Source of the DNA: an uncultured Bacilli bacterium
GTDB lineage: Bacteria > Bacillota_I > Bacilli_A > RF39 > UBA660
DNA: 62,178 nt
Direction: 5' to 3'
NCBI GenBank assembly: GCA_947626565.1
Contig: CANQSQ010000006.1
Coordinates: forward strand, 1-62,178
In this document: positions 35,807 to 43,484 of the stretch, in pieces
Position numbering within the stretch: position 1 is the stretch's first letter
Layout of the letters: every line of letters starts with the position of its first letter
The notes under the pieces: model-generated
The model's input: the letters and a program-made list of their open reading frames with translations, nothing else
The model's database searches: none
Told to the model about the DNA's origin: nothing
Program-made: the position numbers and the translations under genes

Positions 35807-36515
35807 GTGCCACCTCACAAATAATTTCCTCAAAAGTATTATCTTGTTTAATAATTAATTCCTGATTTTTCGCCATCTCTAATACCGCTAAAAATGTTGC
35901 CACAATATACTCTTTATCATATACATCAAATAAATCGAAAAAGGAAACCCTACTTTTACTCTTTAATATTTTTCTAATCTCATATCTTCTTGATGATACA
36001 CTTACTTCATTTACCGTCACTTTCGTCTTTAAAGGTTCATTATCCTTTTTTCTCTCTAAATACTTTTTAAAAGCTTCAATTAAATCATCCAATGATACAT
36101 CAACTTTTATTTCCTTTTTCTCCTCTAAATAGTTTTTAATATTTTCAGGAGCCTTTGTATAAATTTCACTGCGTAAATTTTCTTTTTCCTGTAACACTTT
36201 AGTAATTTCCTTATATGCTTGATATTCTAAAAGTCTATTAACTAATTCCTCTCTTGGATCTTCCTCCGTCTCTTCTTCCTCATCATTCTTATTATTCGGT
36301 AAAAGTAATCTTGACTTTATTTCCAATAATTCCGAAGCCATAACTAAATATTCGCTAGCAATTTCCAAGTTCATTTTTTCACATACCGCTAAAAAATCCA
36401 TATACTGTTTAGTAATTTCTTCTATTTCGATATTCATAATATCCATTTTAGCTTCTTTAATTAAATGTAATAATAAATCAAGTGGTCCTTCGAAATCATT
36501 TATTTTAAACTTCAT
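35796..36515 (-). CDS. scpA: Segregation and condensation protein A (kleisin)
   Basis: About 239 residues. N-terminal SMC-neck binding part FKINDFEGPLDLLLHLIKEAK, then EITKQYMDFL and ASEYLVMASELLEIKSRLLLP, all standard ScpA blocks; the C-terminal winged helix (SRVSFFDLFDV..., VATFLAVLEMAKNQELIIKQ) binds the SMC head. ATG 36515 has AGGAG eight bases before it. Transcribed from an extended -10 promoter that faces the RNHCP gene. First gene of the scpA-scpB operon. Confidence 0.96.
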   Translation of the reverse strand: MKFKINDFEGPLDLLLHLIKEAKMDIMNIEIEEITKQYMDFLAVCEKMNLEIASEYLVMASELLEIKSRLLLPNNKNDEEEETEEDPREELVNRLLEYQAYKEITKVLQEKENLRSEIYTKAPENIKNYLEEKKEIKVDVSLDDLIEAFKKYLERKKDNEPLKTKVTVNEVSVSSRRYEIRKILKSKSRVSFFDLFDVYDKEYIVATFLAVLEMAKNQELIIKQDNTFEEIICEVAHEK

Positions 36516-36538
36516 GTTACCCACTCCTAACTATAAAG

Positions 36539-36566
36539 ATTATACCATAAATTTGAAAAATTTACA
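36539..36566 (-). promoter_or_regulatory. Extended -10 promoter for scpA-scpB
   Basis: TGGTATAAT on the minus strand gives an extended -10; the -35 (TGTAAA) is weak. It overlaps the divergent promoter of the RNHCP gene, so the two may compete. Confidence 0.6.
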
Positions 36567-36581
36567 GAATTACTATATACT
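36553..36581 (+). promoter_or_regulatory. Promoter for the RNHCP gene
   Basis: TTGAAA and TATACT with a 17-base spacer, 21 bases before ATG 36603. It overlaps the scpA promoter region on the other strand. Confidence 0.6.
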
Positions 36582-36602
36582 ATAAATGAAATGAGGGGTA
36601 AT

Positions 36603-36905
36603 ATGAAAAATTTTGTTATGAAAGACGAAACTTTTATTTGTGAAAATTGTGGTCAAAAAGTTCCTAAACTCAACTATAGTGCCCGTGATCATTGTCCTTA
36701 TTGTCTTTATTCTAAACATGTTGACATCAATCCTGGTGATCGTCAAAATCTTTGTCAAGGTTTATTAAAACCCATTTCTCTTGAAAAATTTAAAGATACT
36801 TTTAAAATTATTTATCAATGTGAAAAATGTCATCAATTTCATAAAAATATCATCGCTACCGACGATGATATGAATTTAATTATTCAATTATCAGTAAAAA
36901 ATTAG
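36603..36905 (+). CDS. RNHCP domain zinc-ribbon protein
   Basis: About 100 residues. It has FICENCGQKVPKL, then ARDHCPYCLYSKHVD (the RNHCP motif in the form RDHCP), GDRQNLCQGLLKPI, and a C-terminal IIYQCEKCHQFHKN. The Cys pairs form one or more zinc-ribbon sites. Family members are small and of unknown role, possibly nucleic acid binding. Start at ATG 36603 (GAGGGG site) is preferred to 36591. It stands alone on the plus strand between scpA and spoVAE, sharing a terminator with the spo operon. Confidence 0.85.
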   Translation: MKNFVMKDETFICENCGQKVPKLNYSARDHCPYCLYSKHVDINPGDRQNLCQGLLKPISLEKFKDTFKIIYQCEKCHQFHKNIIATDDDMNLIIQLSVKN

Positions 36906-36926
36906 GTTCTAGACCTAATTTTTTGG
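36897..36926. terminator. Bidirectional terminator between RNHCP gene and spoVAE
   Basis: Perfect 9-bp AAATTAGGT/ACCTAATTT stem with T runs on both strands; it overlaps both stop regions. Confidence 0.85.
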
Positions 36927-37265
36927 TTTAAAGACTAAAGCAAATACAAAAGAAAATATAATTGCTGCTGTAATTCCTGTAGCTGTTAAATCAAACATTC
37001 CCATCAAAATACCCATAAATCCCATTGCATTAGCTCTACTCAATGCTCCATGTATCAATGAATGACCAAAGCTGGTTATAGGAATTAATGCTCCTCCCCC
37101 TACAATTTCTATTATTTTATCATAAATACTAAAGGTATCTAAAAAAGCCCCAATAACCACAAAAATACTTGTAATATGTCCTGGTGTTAATTTACTATTA
37201 TCCAAAATTATTTGCGCTAGTAAACATAAAAAACCACAAAACAAAAATGAATTAAAAAATATCAT
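36915..37265 (-). CDS. spoVAE: Stage V sporulation protein AE (SpoVAEb-like)
   Basis: 116 residues with four hydrophobic segments and the family block GGGALIPITSFGHSLIHGALSRANAMGF (split here: GGGALIPITSFGHSL, then IHGALSRANA). The start ATG overlaps the spoVAD stop as TAATG and has GGAGG; longer in-frame extension is not needed. SpoVAE is part of the inner spore membrane channel that imports dipicolinic acid during spore formation and releases it in germination. It is the last gene of the reduced spoVA operon. Confidence 0.93.
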   Translation of the reverse strand: MIFFNSFLFCGFLCLLAQIILDNSKLTPGHITSIFVVIGAFLDTFSIYDKIIEIVGGGALIPITSFGHSLIHGALSRANAMGFMGILMGMFDLTATGITAAIIFSFVFALVFKPKN

Positions 37266-38257
37266 TACACCGCCTCCAAACTTATTGCATGTGCAATTGC
37301 ATAAATATTTTCTTTCTGATACACAAGAGTCGGTGAAAATAAGGCTCCCGTTGCTACTACAAGTACTTTTTTCAATTTCTTTTCTTTCATTAATTGATAA
37401 ATATAGCCATAGCACACAAGAGCACTACACACAGGACCTGATCCTCCGGCTTTTATTTCTTTTTGCTTTTCTAAATCATATAACATTACTCCACAATCAT
37501 TATAATTATCTCCTAAATCAATATTATAATCATTCATCATATAATCTTTTAAGATTTCTTTTCCATACCTTCCTAAATCCCCTGTCACAATTAAATCATA
37601 ATAATCTGGTTTTCTTCCTGTTTCGGCAAAATGGGTTTTTAACGTTTCTATCGCTGCTGGAGCCATAACTCTTCCCATATCATTAGGATCATTTTGTTCA
37701 TAATCAACTATTTTTCCTAAAGTTGCACACTCAACTCTAATATTTGTAACTTCCTTTGTCAAAAAACAAGTAGCTGCTCCTGTTGCCGTAAAAGTTGCAC
37801 TATCAGGTTTAGGGGCTCCATACTCAGTAGGATTACGAAATTGTTTCTCACTACTCATATTATGTGATGAAACCAAGGTAACAGCGTTATTAACTCTTCC
37901 CGCATCAATAAAATTAGCCGCAATAATCATTGCTAATACACTACTACTACATGCTGCATAAATTCCAACAAAAGATTTACCAACACCACAAGCACCATAC
38001 GTAGAAGCTGTAATCTGATTTAATAGATCTCCCCCTACCACTAAATCAATATCATTTTTTACAGTAGACGTTTTTTTCATTATCATTACTAAAGCATCTT
38101 TAACTAATTTTATTTCTGCTAATTCCCATGAATCTTCCCCAAAATATAAATCATCATATGTTCTATCAAAATACCTCTTAAGTGGACCTTTCTTTTCGTA
38201 AGGTCCCGCTATTGTCGCCGTATCTTTAATATAAACATTATTATATTTAAATGTCAT
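37265..38257 (-). CDS. spoVAD: Stage V sporulation protein AD
   Basis: 330 residues, the normal length. Thiolase-like fold: YIKDTATIAGPYEKKGPL, VGGDLLNQITASTYGACG, a Cys in YAACSSSVLAM at the thiolase nucleophile position, NPTEYGAPKPDSATFTATGA and GDLGRYGKEIL, all typical. SpoVAD binds dipicolinic acid directly. Coupled to spoVAC by an ATGA overlap and to spoVAE by TAATG. Confidence 0.97.
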   Translation of the reverse strand: MTFKYNNVYIKDTATIAGPYEKKGPLKRYFDRTYDDLYFGEDSWELAEIKLVKDALVMIMKKTSTVKNDIDLVVGGDLLNQITASTYGACGVGKSFVGIYAACSSSVLAMIIAANFIDAGRVNNAVTLVSSHNMSSEKQFRNPTEYGAPKPDSATFTATGAATCFLTKEVTNIRVECATLGKIVDYEQNDPNDMGRVMAPAAIETLKTHFAETGRKPDYYDLIVTGDLGRYGKEILKDYMMNDYNIDLGDNYNDCGVMLYDLEKQKEIKAGGSGPVCSALVCYGYIYQLMKEKKLKKVLVVATGALFSPTLVYQKENIYAIAHAISLEAV

Positions 38258-38697
38258 GTAGCACCTCCAATAAAATATCTAATCATTCCAAAAAACCAGG
38301 CTGCTACCACTCCATATAAAATAACTGACCCTGTCAATTTAAAAATATTAGCTCCTATCCCATAAATAGGACCTTCTTTTTTATAATCTAATGCTGCACT
38401 TGTCATCGAATGAGCAAACCCTGTTATTGGTATTAAAATACCACATTTAAAAATATTAGCTAATTTATCAAAAAAACCTAACGCTGTACTTAAACTTCCT
38501 ATAAATATAAATATTACAATCATAAAACTAGTCGCATCACTTCTCGACATATGAAACTGATAACATAAAAGTTCTATAACACCCTCAGCTAAGAGTCCCA
38601 TTACTCCTCCTGATAAAAAGGCAATTACTGCATTCTTTCCTCTTTTCTCCTCTGGTTTATGAAAATCTGCTACTCTTTCATATTTTGTATTTCTCAT
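38254..38697 (-). CDS. spoVAC: Stage V sporulation protein AC
   Basis: About 147 residues with the family pattern: AFLSGGVMGLLAEGVIELL, FIGSLSTALGFFDKLANIF, CGILIPITGFAHSMTSAALD and a final helix. SpoVAC is a mechanosensitive membrane part of the dipicolinate channel. ATG 38697 has GGTGAT; ATG 38709 lacks a ribosome site. SpoVAA, SpoVAB and SpoVAF are absent from this locus, so the operon is the minimal C-D-E set. Confidence 0.95.
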   Translation of the reverse strand: MRNTKYERVADFHKPEEKRGKNAVIAFLSGGVMGLLAEGVIELLCYQFHMSRSDATSFMIVIFIFIGSLSTALGFFDKLANIFKCGILIPITGFAHSMTSAALDYKKEGPIYGIGANIFKLTGSVILYGVVAAWFFGMIRYFIGGAT

Positions 38698-38743
38698 TTT
38701 TATCACCATTATTATTATGTCTTAAAAATTTTTCCTCATACAA

Positions 38744-38767
38744 AAAAAATACTAAGCCTAGTATTTT
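38744..38767 (-). terminator. Terminator after the sigma factor gene
   Basis: AAAATACTA/TAGTATTTT stem, AGCC-type loop, then T run on the minus strand. It overlaps the sigma gene stop and separates it from spoVAC, so spoVA must have its own promoter or rely on read-through. Confidence 0.8.
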
Positions 38768-39402
38768 TATAAGCTACTTCTTAATTTTTGTAATATTTTT
38801 GCTTCTTTTCTTGATACTTGCACTTGACTAATTCCTAATTCTTTACTAGTTTCCATTTGTGTTAATTCATCAAAATATCGTGCCTTAATTAATTCTTGTT
38901 CCTTATTATCTAAATTATTTAGAGCTTCTTTTAAATCTAATATGTCAGCCTTCATTAACTCTTCATCAACTTTAACAAAGTTATACATTTCTTCACTCTC
39001 TGTTTCTTGATAATCTAAACTCTTAACCTTTTCTAAAGCCATCAAGGCCATATCTACTTTTTCTTCTTCAATCTCTAAAAATAAAGCAATTTCTACATTA
39101 GCAGGTTCTCTTCCTAATCTTTGCTCCATAACTTCTCTCGTTTTCAAAATACTTTGTCCTAATTTTATTAAATCTCTACTAACTTTTAGACTACTATTTT
39201 CTCTAATATATTTATTAACTTCTCCTACAATATAATAATATGCATACGTGGAAAACTTTGTTTTTAAATCATCCTTATAGTTCTTATAAGCTTCTATTAA
39301 TCCCAGCATTCCAACTTGATACAAATCATCTCTATCAAATCTTTTACTATATCTATTAATTACACTATATATTAAACCATCATAATCTAATAAATTATCC
39401 AT
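38767..39402 (-). CDS. sigF: Sporulation sigma factor, SigF/SigG type
   Basis: 211 residues. Region 2 reads FDRDDLYQVGMLGLIEAYKNY and KFSTYAYYYIVGEVNKYIRE; region 3 is KVSRDLIKLGQSI and LGREPANVEIALFLEIEEEKV; region 4 ends TSKELGISQVQVSRKEAKIL, almost the SigF consensus. It is about 40 residues shorter than Bacillus SigF, mainly at the N-terminus. Position between a SpoIIAA-like gene and spoVAC matches the Bacillus order spoIIAA-spoIIAB-sigF-spoVA, so I call it sigF, although SigG is close in sequence. The anti-sigma gene spoIIAB is missing. Eight bases separate it from the STAS gene. Confidence 0.85.
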   Translation of the reverse strand: MDNLLDYDGLIYSVINRYSKRFDRDDLYQVGMLGLIEAYKNYKDDLKTKFSTYAYYYIVGEVNKYIRENSSLKVSRDLIKLGQSILKTREVMEQRLGREPANVEIALFLEIEEEKVDMALMALEKVKSLDYQETESEEMYNFVKVDEELMKADILDLKEALNNLDNKEQELIKARYFDELTQMETSKELGISQVQVSRKEAKILQKLRSSL

Positions 39403-39410
39403 TATCCTCC

Positions 39411-39740
39411 TTAATAAAAATAACTAATTGCCTCCTTATAATCTTCAACAACTATATTATCTCGGCAACAATATTTTTTAAAAGTCCTATTTTTTAACCC
39501 ACATAAAATTACTTTGCCACAAGAAAGAAAAATCTCTACTAATTTATTTTGTAACAAATGAAACATAGTCTTATCCACATAAGAAACATTTCCAAAATTA
39601 ATTACAAAATAACACATCTTTTGTTTATAAAGTAAATAATTAATATTACTTTCTAATTCTAAAAATGTTTCTTTATTTAAATCCCCTTCTAAATTCATAA
39701 CTATTACTCCTCGACATACACTAGTATAAATATCTAACAT
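39411..39740 (-). CDS. spoIIAA: STAS-domain protein, SpoIIAA-like anti-anti-sigma factor
   Basis: 109 residues forming a single STAS domain: GVIVMNLEGDLNKETFLELE, YFVINFGNVSYVDKTMFHLL and KVILCGLKN. In SpoIIAA the phosphorylated serine lies in a D-S-S-G-L-G motif; here it reads D-K-T-M-F-H, so only a Thr could take the phosphate and the Gly is lost. In known systems SpoIIAA frees SigF from SpoIIAB, but no spoIIAB lies in the 8-base gap to the sigma gene. ATG 39740 has GAGAGGTGG. The assignment rests on fold and context. Confidence 0.75.
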   Translation of the reverse strand: MLDIYTSVCRGVIVMNLEGDLNKETFLELESNINYLLYKQKMCYFVINFGNVSYVDKTMFHLLQNKLVEIFLSCGKVILCGLKNRTFKKYCCRDNIVVEDYKEAISYFY

Positions 39741-39792
39741 TTAACCACCTCTCAGCCCCATATTACCCTATTTATTTTTAAATGACTAGTAA

Positions 39793-39825
39793 TTCGACAA
39801 AATAAGTCAAATAAATCGTTCGACA
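39793..39825 (-). promoter_or_regulatory. Two Spo0A-box sequences upstream of the spoIIAA-sigF operon
   Basis: TGTCGAA occurs perfectly twice on the minus strand (39819-39825 and 39793-39799), 26 bases apart, 53 and 79 bases before the spoIIAA start. TGTCGAA is the established Spo0A binding site, and the Bacillus spoIIA operon is activated by Spo0A. Regulation here is inferred. Confidence 0.7.
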
Positions 39826-39840
39826 AATTTCTACAAATAT

Positions 39841-39866
39841 AAAAAAAACTCTTCTTAAAAAGAGTT
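39841..39866 (-). terminator. Terminator after the class B sortase gene
   Basis: AACTCTT/AAGAGTT stem followed by T8 on the minus strand, 15 bases after the sortase stop. It ends the pilus region and separates it from the sporulation locus. Confidence 0.85.
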
Positions 39867-39880
39867 CTAAACAAATATAT

Positions 39881-40663
39881 TTACTTAAACTGTCTAGCAA
39901 TTAATTTAGCATGTAATACTACTTTTTCCCAATTGTTGTAGCAAGTTGACAATGTCAAAATCCTATCACTACTCGTAACATTATAATCAAAATTATAAAG
40001 ACTTCTATCTTTCAACATCTTTAAAAATTCTTCATAATCACTATCACTTTTAAATCCTGTTTTTATATAATCATCCGTAGTTTTTATATGATAAACACTA
40101 AATACTTGATATAGTAAATTATACTTTTTAGTTGATATTTTTACTACATGATTATCTTTATTTTTCAACCATTCATCATTAAAAACATTTTTTAAAGTTC
40201 CAAACATTGACCCATCTACTCTTCCATGGGCATATATTATCGTATTAGTATCAAAAAAATCTTTACTATTACGATAATCTAAAAACAACCATCCCGCATC
40301 ACTATATTTTTTATCAAAAGAATGAGTTAAATAGTACTTATTATCTTTATGTTGAACAAAAGGATAATTAATATTTGTATTTGGTACTTCTATCCAACCA
40401 CTAACTTCTTCATTAGTCTTTTCTAAGTCCGTAAAATCAACATCTAATAATTTAATTTCTGGACATTTGTCTGTACAATATAACTCTGTATTTTTTATAC
40501 CTGTTACCTCATCAATATTAACTAAACTGTTTATTTTTTCTATTTGTTTACTAGTATTATAATTATCCTTTACCCACAAAATTATCTTAAAAAGAGAAAA
40601 AAGCATAATTACTATTAGAAAAATTAACATTATCTTTAAACCTAAATTTTTCTTCTTTTTCAT
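39881..40663 (-). CDS. Class B sortase
   Basis: 260 residues. Membrane helix (about 10-31), then the SrtB-type core: VSGWIEVPNTNINYPFVQ, YYLTHSFDKKYSDAGWLFLD, catalytic His146 in IIYAHGRVDGSMFG and Cys241 in ILTLSTCYNN. The third catalytic residue, normally Arg before the VVVAKI-like strand, appears as Lys247 in NNWEKVVLHAKLIA. Sortases join surface proteins to the wall or polymerise pilins. The start has AAAAGGAGG. It is the last gene of the pilus cluster, 42 bases after the class C sortase and behind its terminator. Confidence 0.9.
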   Translation of the reverse strand: MKKKKNLGLKIMLIFLIVIMLFSLFKIILWVKDNYNTSKQIEKINSLVNIDEVTGIKNTELYCTDKCPEIKLLDVDFTDLEKTNEEVSGWIEVPNTNINYPFVQHKDNKYYLTHSFDKKYSDAGWLFLDYRNSKDFFDTNTIIYAHGRVDGSMFGTLKNVFNDEWLKNKDNHVVKISTKKYNLLYQVFSVYHIKTTDDYIKTGFKSDSDYEEFLKMLKDRSLYNFDYNVTSSDRILTLSTCYNNWEKVVLHAKLIARQFK

Positions 40664-40681
40664 TTTTTCCTCCTTTTACAG

Positions 40682-40706
40682 AAAAAGATTTAGTATAACT
40701 AAATCT
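40682..40706 (-). terminator. Terminator between class C and class B sortase genes
   Basis: Perfect 8-bp AGATTTAG/CTAAATCT stem with a TTATA-type loop and TTTTTC on the minus strand. It may attenuate expression of the class B sortase. Confidence 0.75.
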
Positions 40707-41907
40707 ATAATACTTCATTATTTACATTAGAATCTTTATTTTGCTCTAATTCATTTATCCCTGAATTATTTTGATACATTGCATTTTGTACTGGCAAAGG
40801 TGTACTTATGCCTTCGCTAGTCTGATTTAAAGGGCTTTGTCCACTATTTACTAATTCATTGCCATAACTACTTTGAGCTATTGGAGCTTGATTAGTAGTT
40901 TGTTGATTCAAAGTATTTTGTCCATTATTTACTAATTCATTGCTATAACTACTTTGAGCTACTAAAGATTGATTAACATTAACTGGATTAGTAATTTGTG
41001 ACCCATTACTTGGCGAAATATTATTACTTTGACCTGCTTCACTTGTATTATGATTTGCTTTATTAGTTTTATTTTTATTTAATTTAACAATAAATACTAT
41101 AAAGCAAATAATTATTATTAAAGCGAAGAATAAACCAAAATAAAATATCAAATCAGGTGTTGAAACACTTTTATTAGAATTAATTAAGCTCTTATCTTCA
41201 GCTAAATAAGATGTTCTTACACCACGTACTAGTAATCGATGTGAATTTATCGCATAAGGAGTACAAGTTACCAAAGTAACGTAGTCATATCCTTCCTGAA
41301 GAGCTAAATCTTCTGTTTTTTGAGGCTCTACAACTTTGATTTGATCAACAACATAAGCTAACTTCTTATCTAAAACATAGATATAAAACATATCGCCTTT
41401 TTCTAATTGATTCAAATCAGTAAATAGTTTTGCTGAAGGAAGTCCTCTATGAGCAGACAAAATAGCATGTGTACCCTTTCCACCAACTGGAAAAGAACTT
41501 CCTTCTAAATGACCAACACCTTTTCCTAGTACTTTAGAACTTGTACCATGATAGATAGGAATTCTCTCATCTATCTTTGGAATTGATATATATCCCATTA
41601 CACCATTATTATTAACATTTAAAATATTTTTATAAACAGTTGATTTTACTTCTGTAGGATTACTAAAAGCATCATAAATCGTTGTTTGGGTAAGAGAATT
41701 ATTGTAATCAACTGCCTTTTTTATCATATCATTATCCTTAGAATTATCATAATCAGCCGCTATTTCTTTATATTGCTTAATTACTTCCCGATAATCCTTT
41801 TTATGAAGACTATTAGCATAAACAGGATAACACATAACTGATAAACCTAAAATGAATAATATAATGAAGACATATAAATATAAATTATCTTTTAAATTCT
41901 TTTTCAT
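40705..41907 (-). CDS. Class C (pilus) sortase with a long Asn/Gln-rich tail
   Basis: 400 residues. N-terminal helix (about 10-28), sortase core MGYISIPKIDERIPIYHGTS, GVGHLEGSSFPVGGKGTHAI, catalytic His153 (SAHRGLP), Cys215 (TLVTCTPYAI) and Arg224 (SHRLLVRG), then a second helix (about 250-274) as in pilus sortases. The residues IYDAFSNP before the core may be a variant lid (DAF in place of DP-F/W). After the second helix a 125-residue Asn/Gln/Ser-rich tail has repeats of SSYxNELVNxGQ; sortases normally end soon after the helix. It polymerises the pilins encoded upstream and overlaps the major pilin gene by one base. Confidence 0.92.
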   Translation of the reverse strand: MKKNLKDNLYLYVFIILFILGLSVMCYPVYANSLHKKDYREVIKQYKEIAADYDNSKDNDMIKKAVDYNNSLTQTTIYDAFSNPTEVKSTVYKNILNVNNNGVMGYISIPKIDERIPIYHGTSSKVLGKGVGHLEGSSFPVGGKGTHAILSAHRGLPSAKLFTDLNQLEKGDMFYIYVLDKKLAYVVDQIKVVEPQKTEDLALQEGYDYVTLVTCTPYAINSHRLLVRGVRTSYLAEDKSLINSNKSVSTPDLIFYFGLFFALIIIICFIVFIVKLNKNKTNKANHNTSEAGQSNNISPSNGSQITNPVNVNQSLVAQSSYSNELVNNGQNTLNQQTTNQAPIAQSSYGNELVNSGQSPLNQTSEGISTPLPVQNAMYQNNSGINELEQNKDSNVNNEVL

Positions 41908-43484
41908 TATTCTTGATTTTGTGCTTTATTTTTTTTGCGATAAATAACTATTACATAAGCAGCCATTCCGATAATAGCCATACCAACAACTGTGTAAATT
42001 ACTGTACCAATACCACCAGTACCTGGTAAATTAAAGAAGGCAAGACCTTTTTCGTTTTCAATTTGGATCATGTAATAACCTTCACCTTTTGAACCATCAC
42101 TAGTACCTTCATTAGGTCCTACTTTTACTTGGAAAGGTTCACTAGCCAAACGATAACCAACTGGAGCTTTTGTTTCTTTTAGGAAATAAGTACCTTCCCC
42201 AAGTCCATCAAATGAACCATTTCCTTCTTCTCCAACTGTTATTTTACCAATTGATTCATCTTCACAATCAAATTGTTTATGAATTTCAAATTCAGCTCCA
42301 TGTAATTGAACACTATCACCTTTTGATACTTTATAAACAACTAATCCATACGTATAAACATCAGCAACACCATCATTATCTCCTTCAACATCTGGATCAT
42401 TAGGATCTCCAGTGGTACTACTTGTTCCTTCTCCATATGGATTATTTGAGTATTCCAATGATGCAGTATTAGTATTCTTTTTTCCAATTTGAGCTTTATC
42501 ATTTATTGTAGCTTCATAAGTTACTTTAAGAGCATTTGTTTTTACATAAGTAACATCAAATACTATTTTAATTGTTGGTCCTGTTGTCTCACCATTACCA
42601 TCTTCTTTTGTAACAGTTGCAACTGTATGACCTCCATCATCTTTAAAGACATTACCATCTCTAGATAGTTCATCTTCACCATCATAAATTCTCATTTTTT
42701 CATCGCCAGCATAATCAAGTCCTACTGAAAATTTATCGGTAACAGTATAAGTTTTATTTGTAGCATTTACTGGATAAGTAGGTACTGTTAAATCTAAAGT
42801 ATAAGTAAAAGGTGTACCTACCGTAAATGAACCTTCACTACGTCCACTATCACCAATTGTTTTTTTAACACCAGCATCATCTACTTTAGCTGTAATTTCA
42901 CTAGTTTCGATTGTCCAATCATCAGTTACATTATTTGGACGTAATTCTACATTACCAACCATTACTCCATATACACGAACTGTACTTGTTGGATAAATCA
43001 AATATGCTCCTACAGGAAGAGTAGCAGTCGCAACAGCTGTAGTTCCACTTCCCATAACTGACATTGCAGTACCAGAAACAGTATTTGTTTTTATATAAGC
43101 TAAATAAGCCGTAGCTAATTTATCAAGATCTGTACTAGAAGCAGTATCACCTTGTAAAAGATTTCCACCTTGCAACTTAACATATTGATCTACTGTCATA
43201 TTCTTATAAGTATCATTATCTGAACCTTGTTGAAATTTCTTAAAATCACTTGTAAAGTCGTAAGTTAATTCATGAGTATCTTCATCATAAAATGCATCTA
43301 ATATTTTATATGCTGCAAACTCATCTTCTCCTCCTACATTATTAACTTGAATTTGTCCTTCATTACTCAACAAATGTGAAACATCTTGAGTTTGAGGTGT
43401 TACAGCTTTAACTTTGTACATTGATACAAATACTAATGCCATAACTAAAACTGTATAACTTAATATTTTTTTAATTTTTTTCAT
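41907..43484 (-). CDS. LPXTG-anchored major pilin (FimA/SpaA type)
   Basis: 525 residues. Signal peptide ending near KVKA; an N-terminal beta domain; FTVGTPFTYTLDLTVPTYPV followed by TYTVTDKFSVGLDY, typical of isopeptide-forming fimbrial domains; a SpaA-like Cna-B domain (VVYKVSKGDSVQLHGAEFEI, GEGTYFLKETKAPVGYRL, with the E in KETKAP expected to support an isopeptide bond); sorting signal NLPGTGGIG, helix, basic tail. The YP-containing strand may hold the pilin-motif Lys. It lies between a minor pilin and the class C sortase, so it is the likely shaft pilin. Confidence 0.9.
   Translation of the reverse strand: MKKIKKILSYTVLVMALVFVSMYKVKAVTPQTQDVSHLLSNEGQIQVNNVGGEDEFAAYKILDAFYDEDTHELTYDFTSDFKKFQQGSDNDTYKNMTVDQYVKLQGGNLLQGDTASSTDLDKLATAYLAYIKTNTVSGTAMSVMGSGTTAVATATLPVGAYLIYPTSTVRVYGVMVGNVELRPNNVTDDWTIETSEITAKVDDAGVKKTIGDSGRSEGSFTVGTPFTYTLDLTVPTYPVNATNKTYTVTDKFSVGLDYAGDEKMRIYDGEDELSRDGNVFKDDGGHTVATVTKEDGNGETTGPTIKIVFDVTYVKTNALKVTYEATINDKAQIGKKNTNTASLEYSNNPYGEGTSSTTGDPNDPDVEGDNDGVADVYTYGLVVYKVSKGDSVQLHGAEFEIHKQFDCEDESIGKITVGEEGNGSFDGLGEGTYFLKETKAPVGYRLASEPFQVKVGPNEGTSDGSKGEGYYMIQIENEKGLAFFNLPGTGGIGTVIYTVVGMAIIGMAAYVIVIYRKKNKAQNQE

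Noticed and set aside
36573-36758. Minus-strand open frame opposite the RNHCP gene
   Set aside because: It is antisense to a zinc-ribbon gene with intact motifs and has no ribosome site.
37265-37415. N-terminal extension of SpoVAE into the spoVAD gene
   Set aside because: The family starts at the membrane helix, and the TAATG overlap with a GGAGG site supports 37265.
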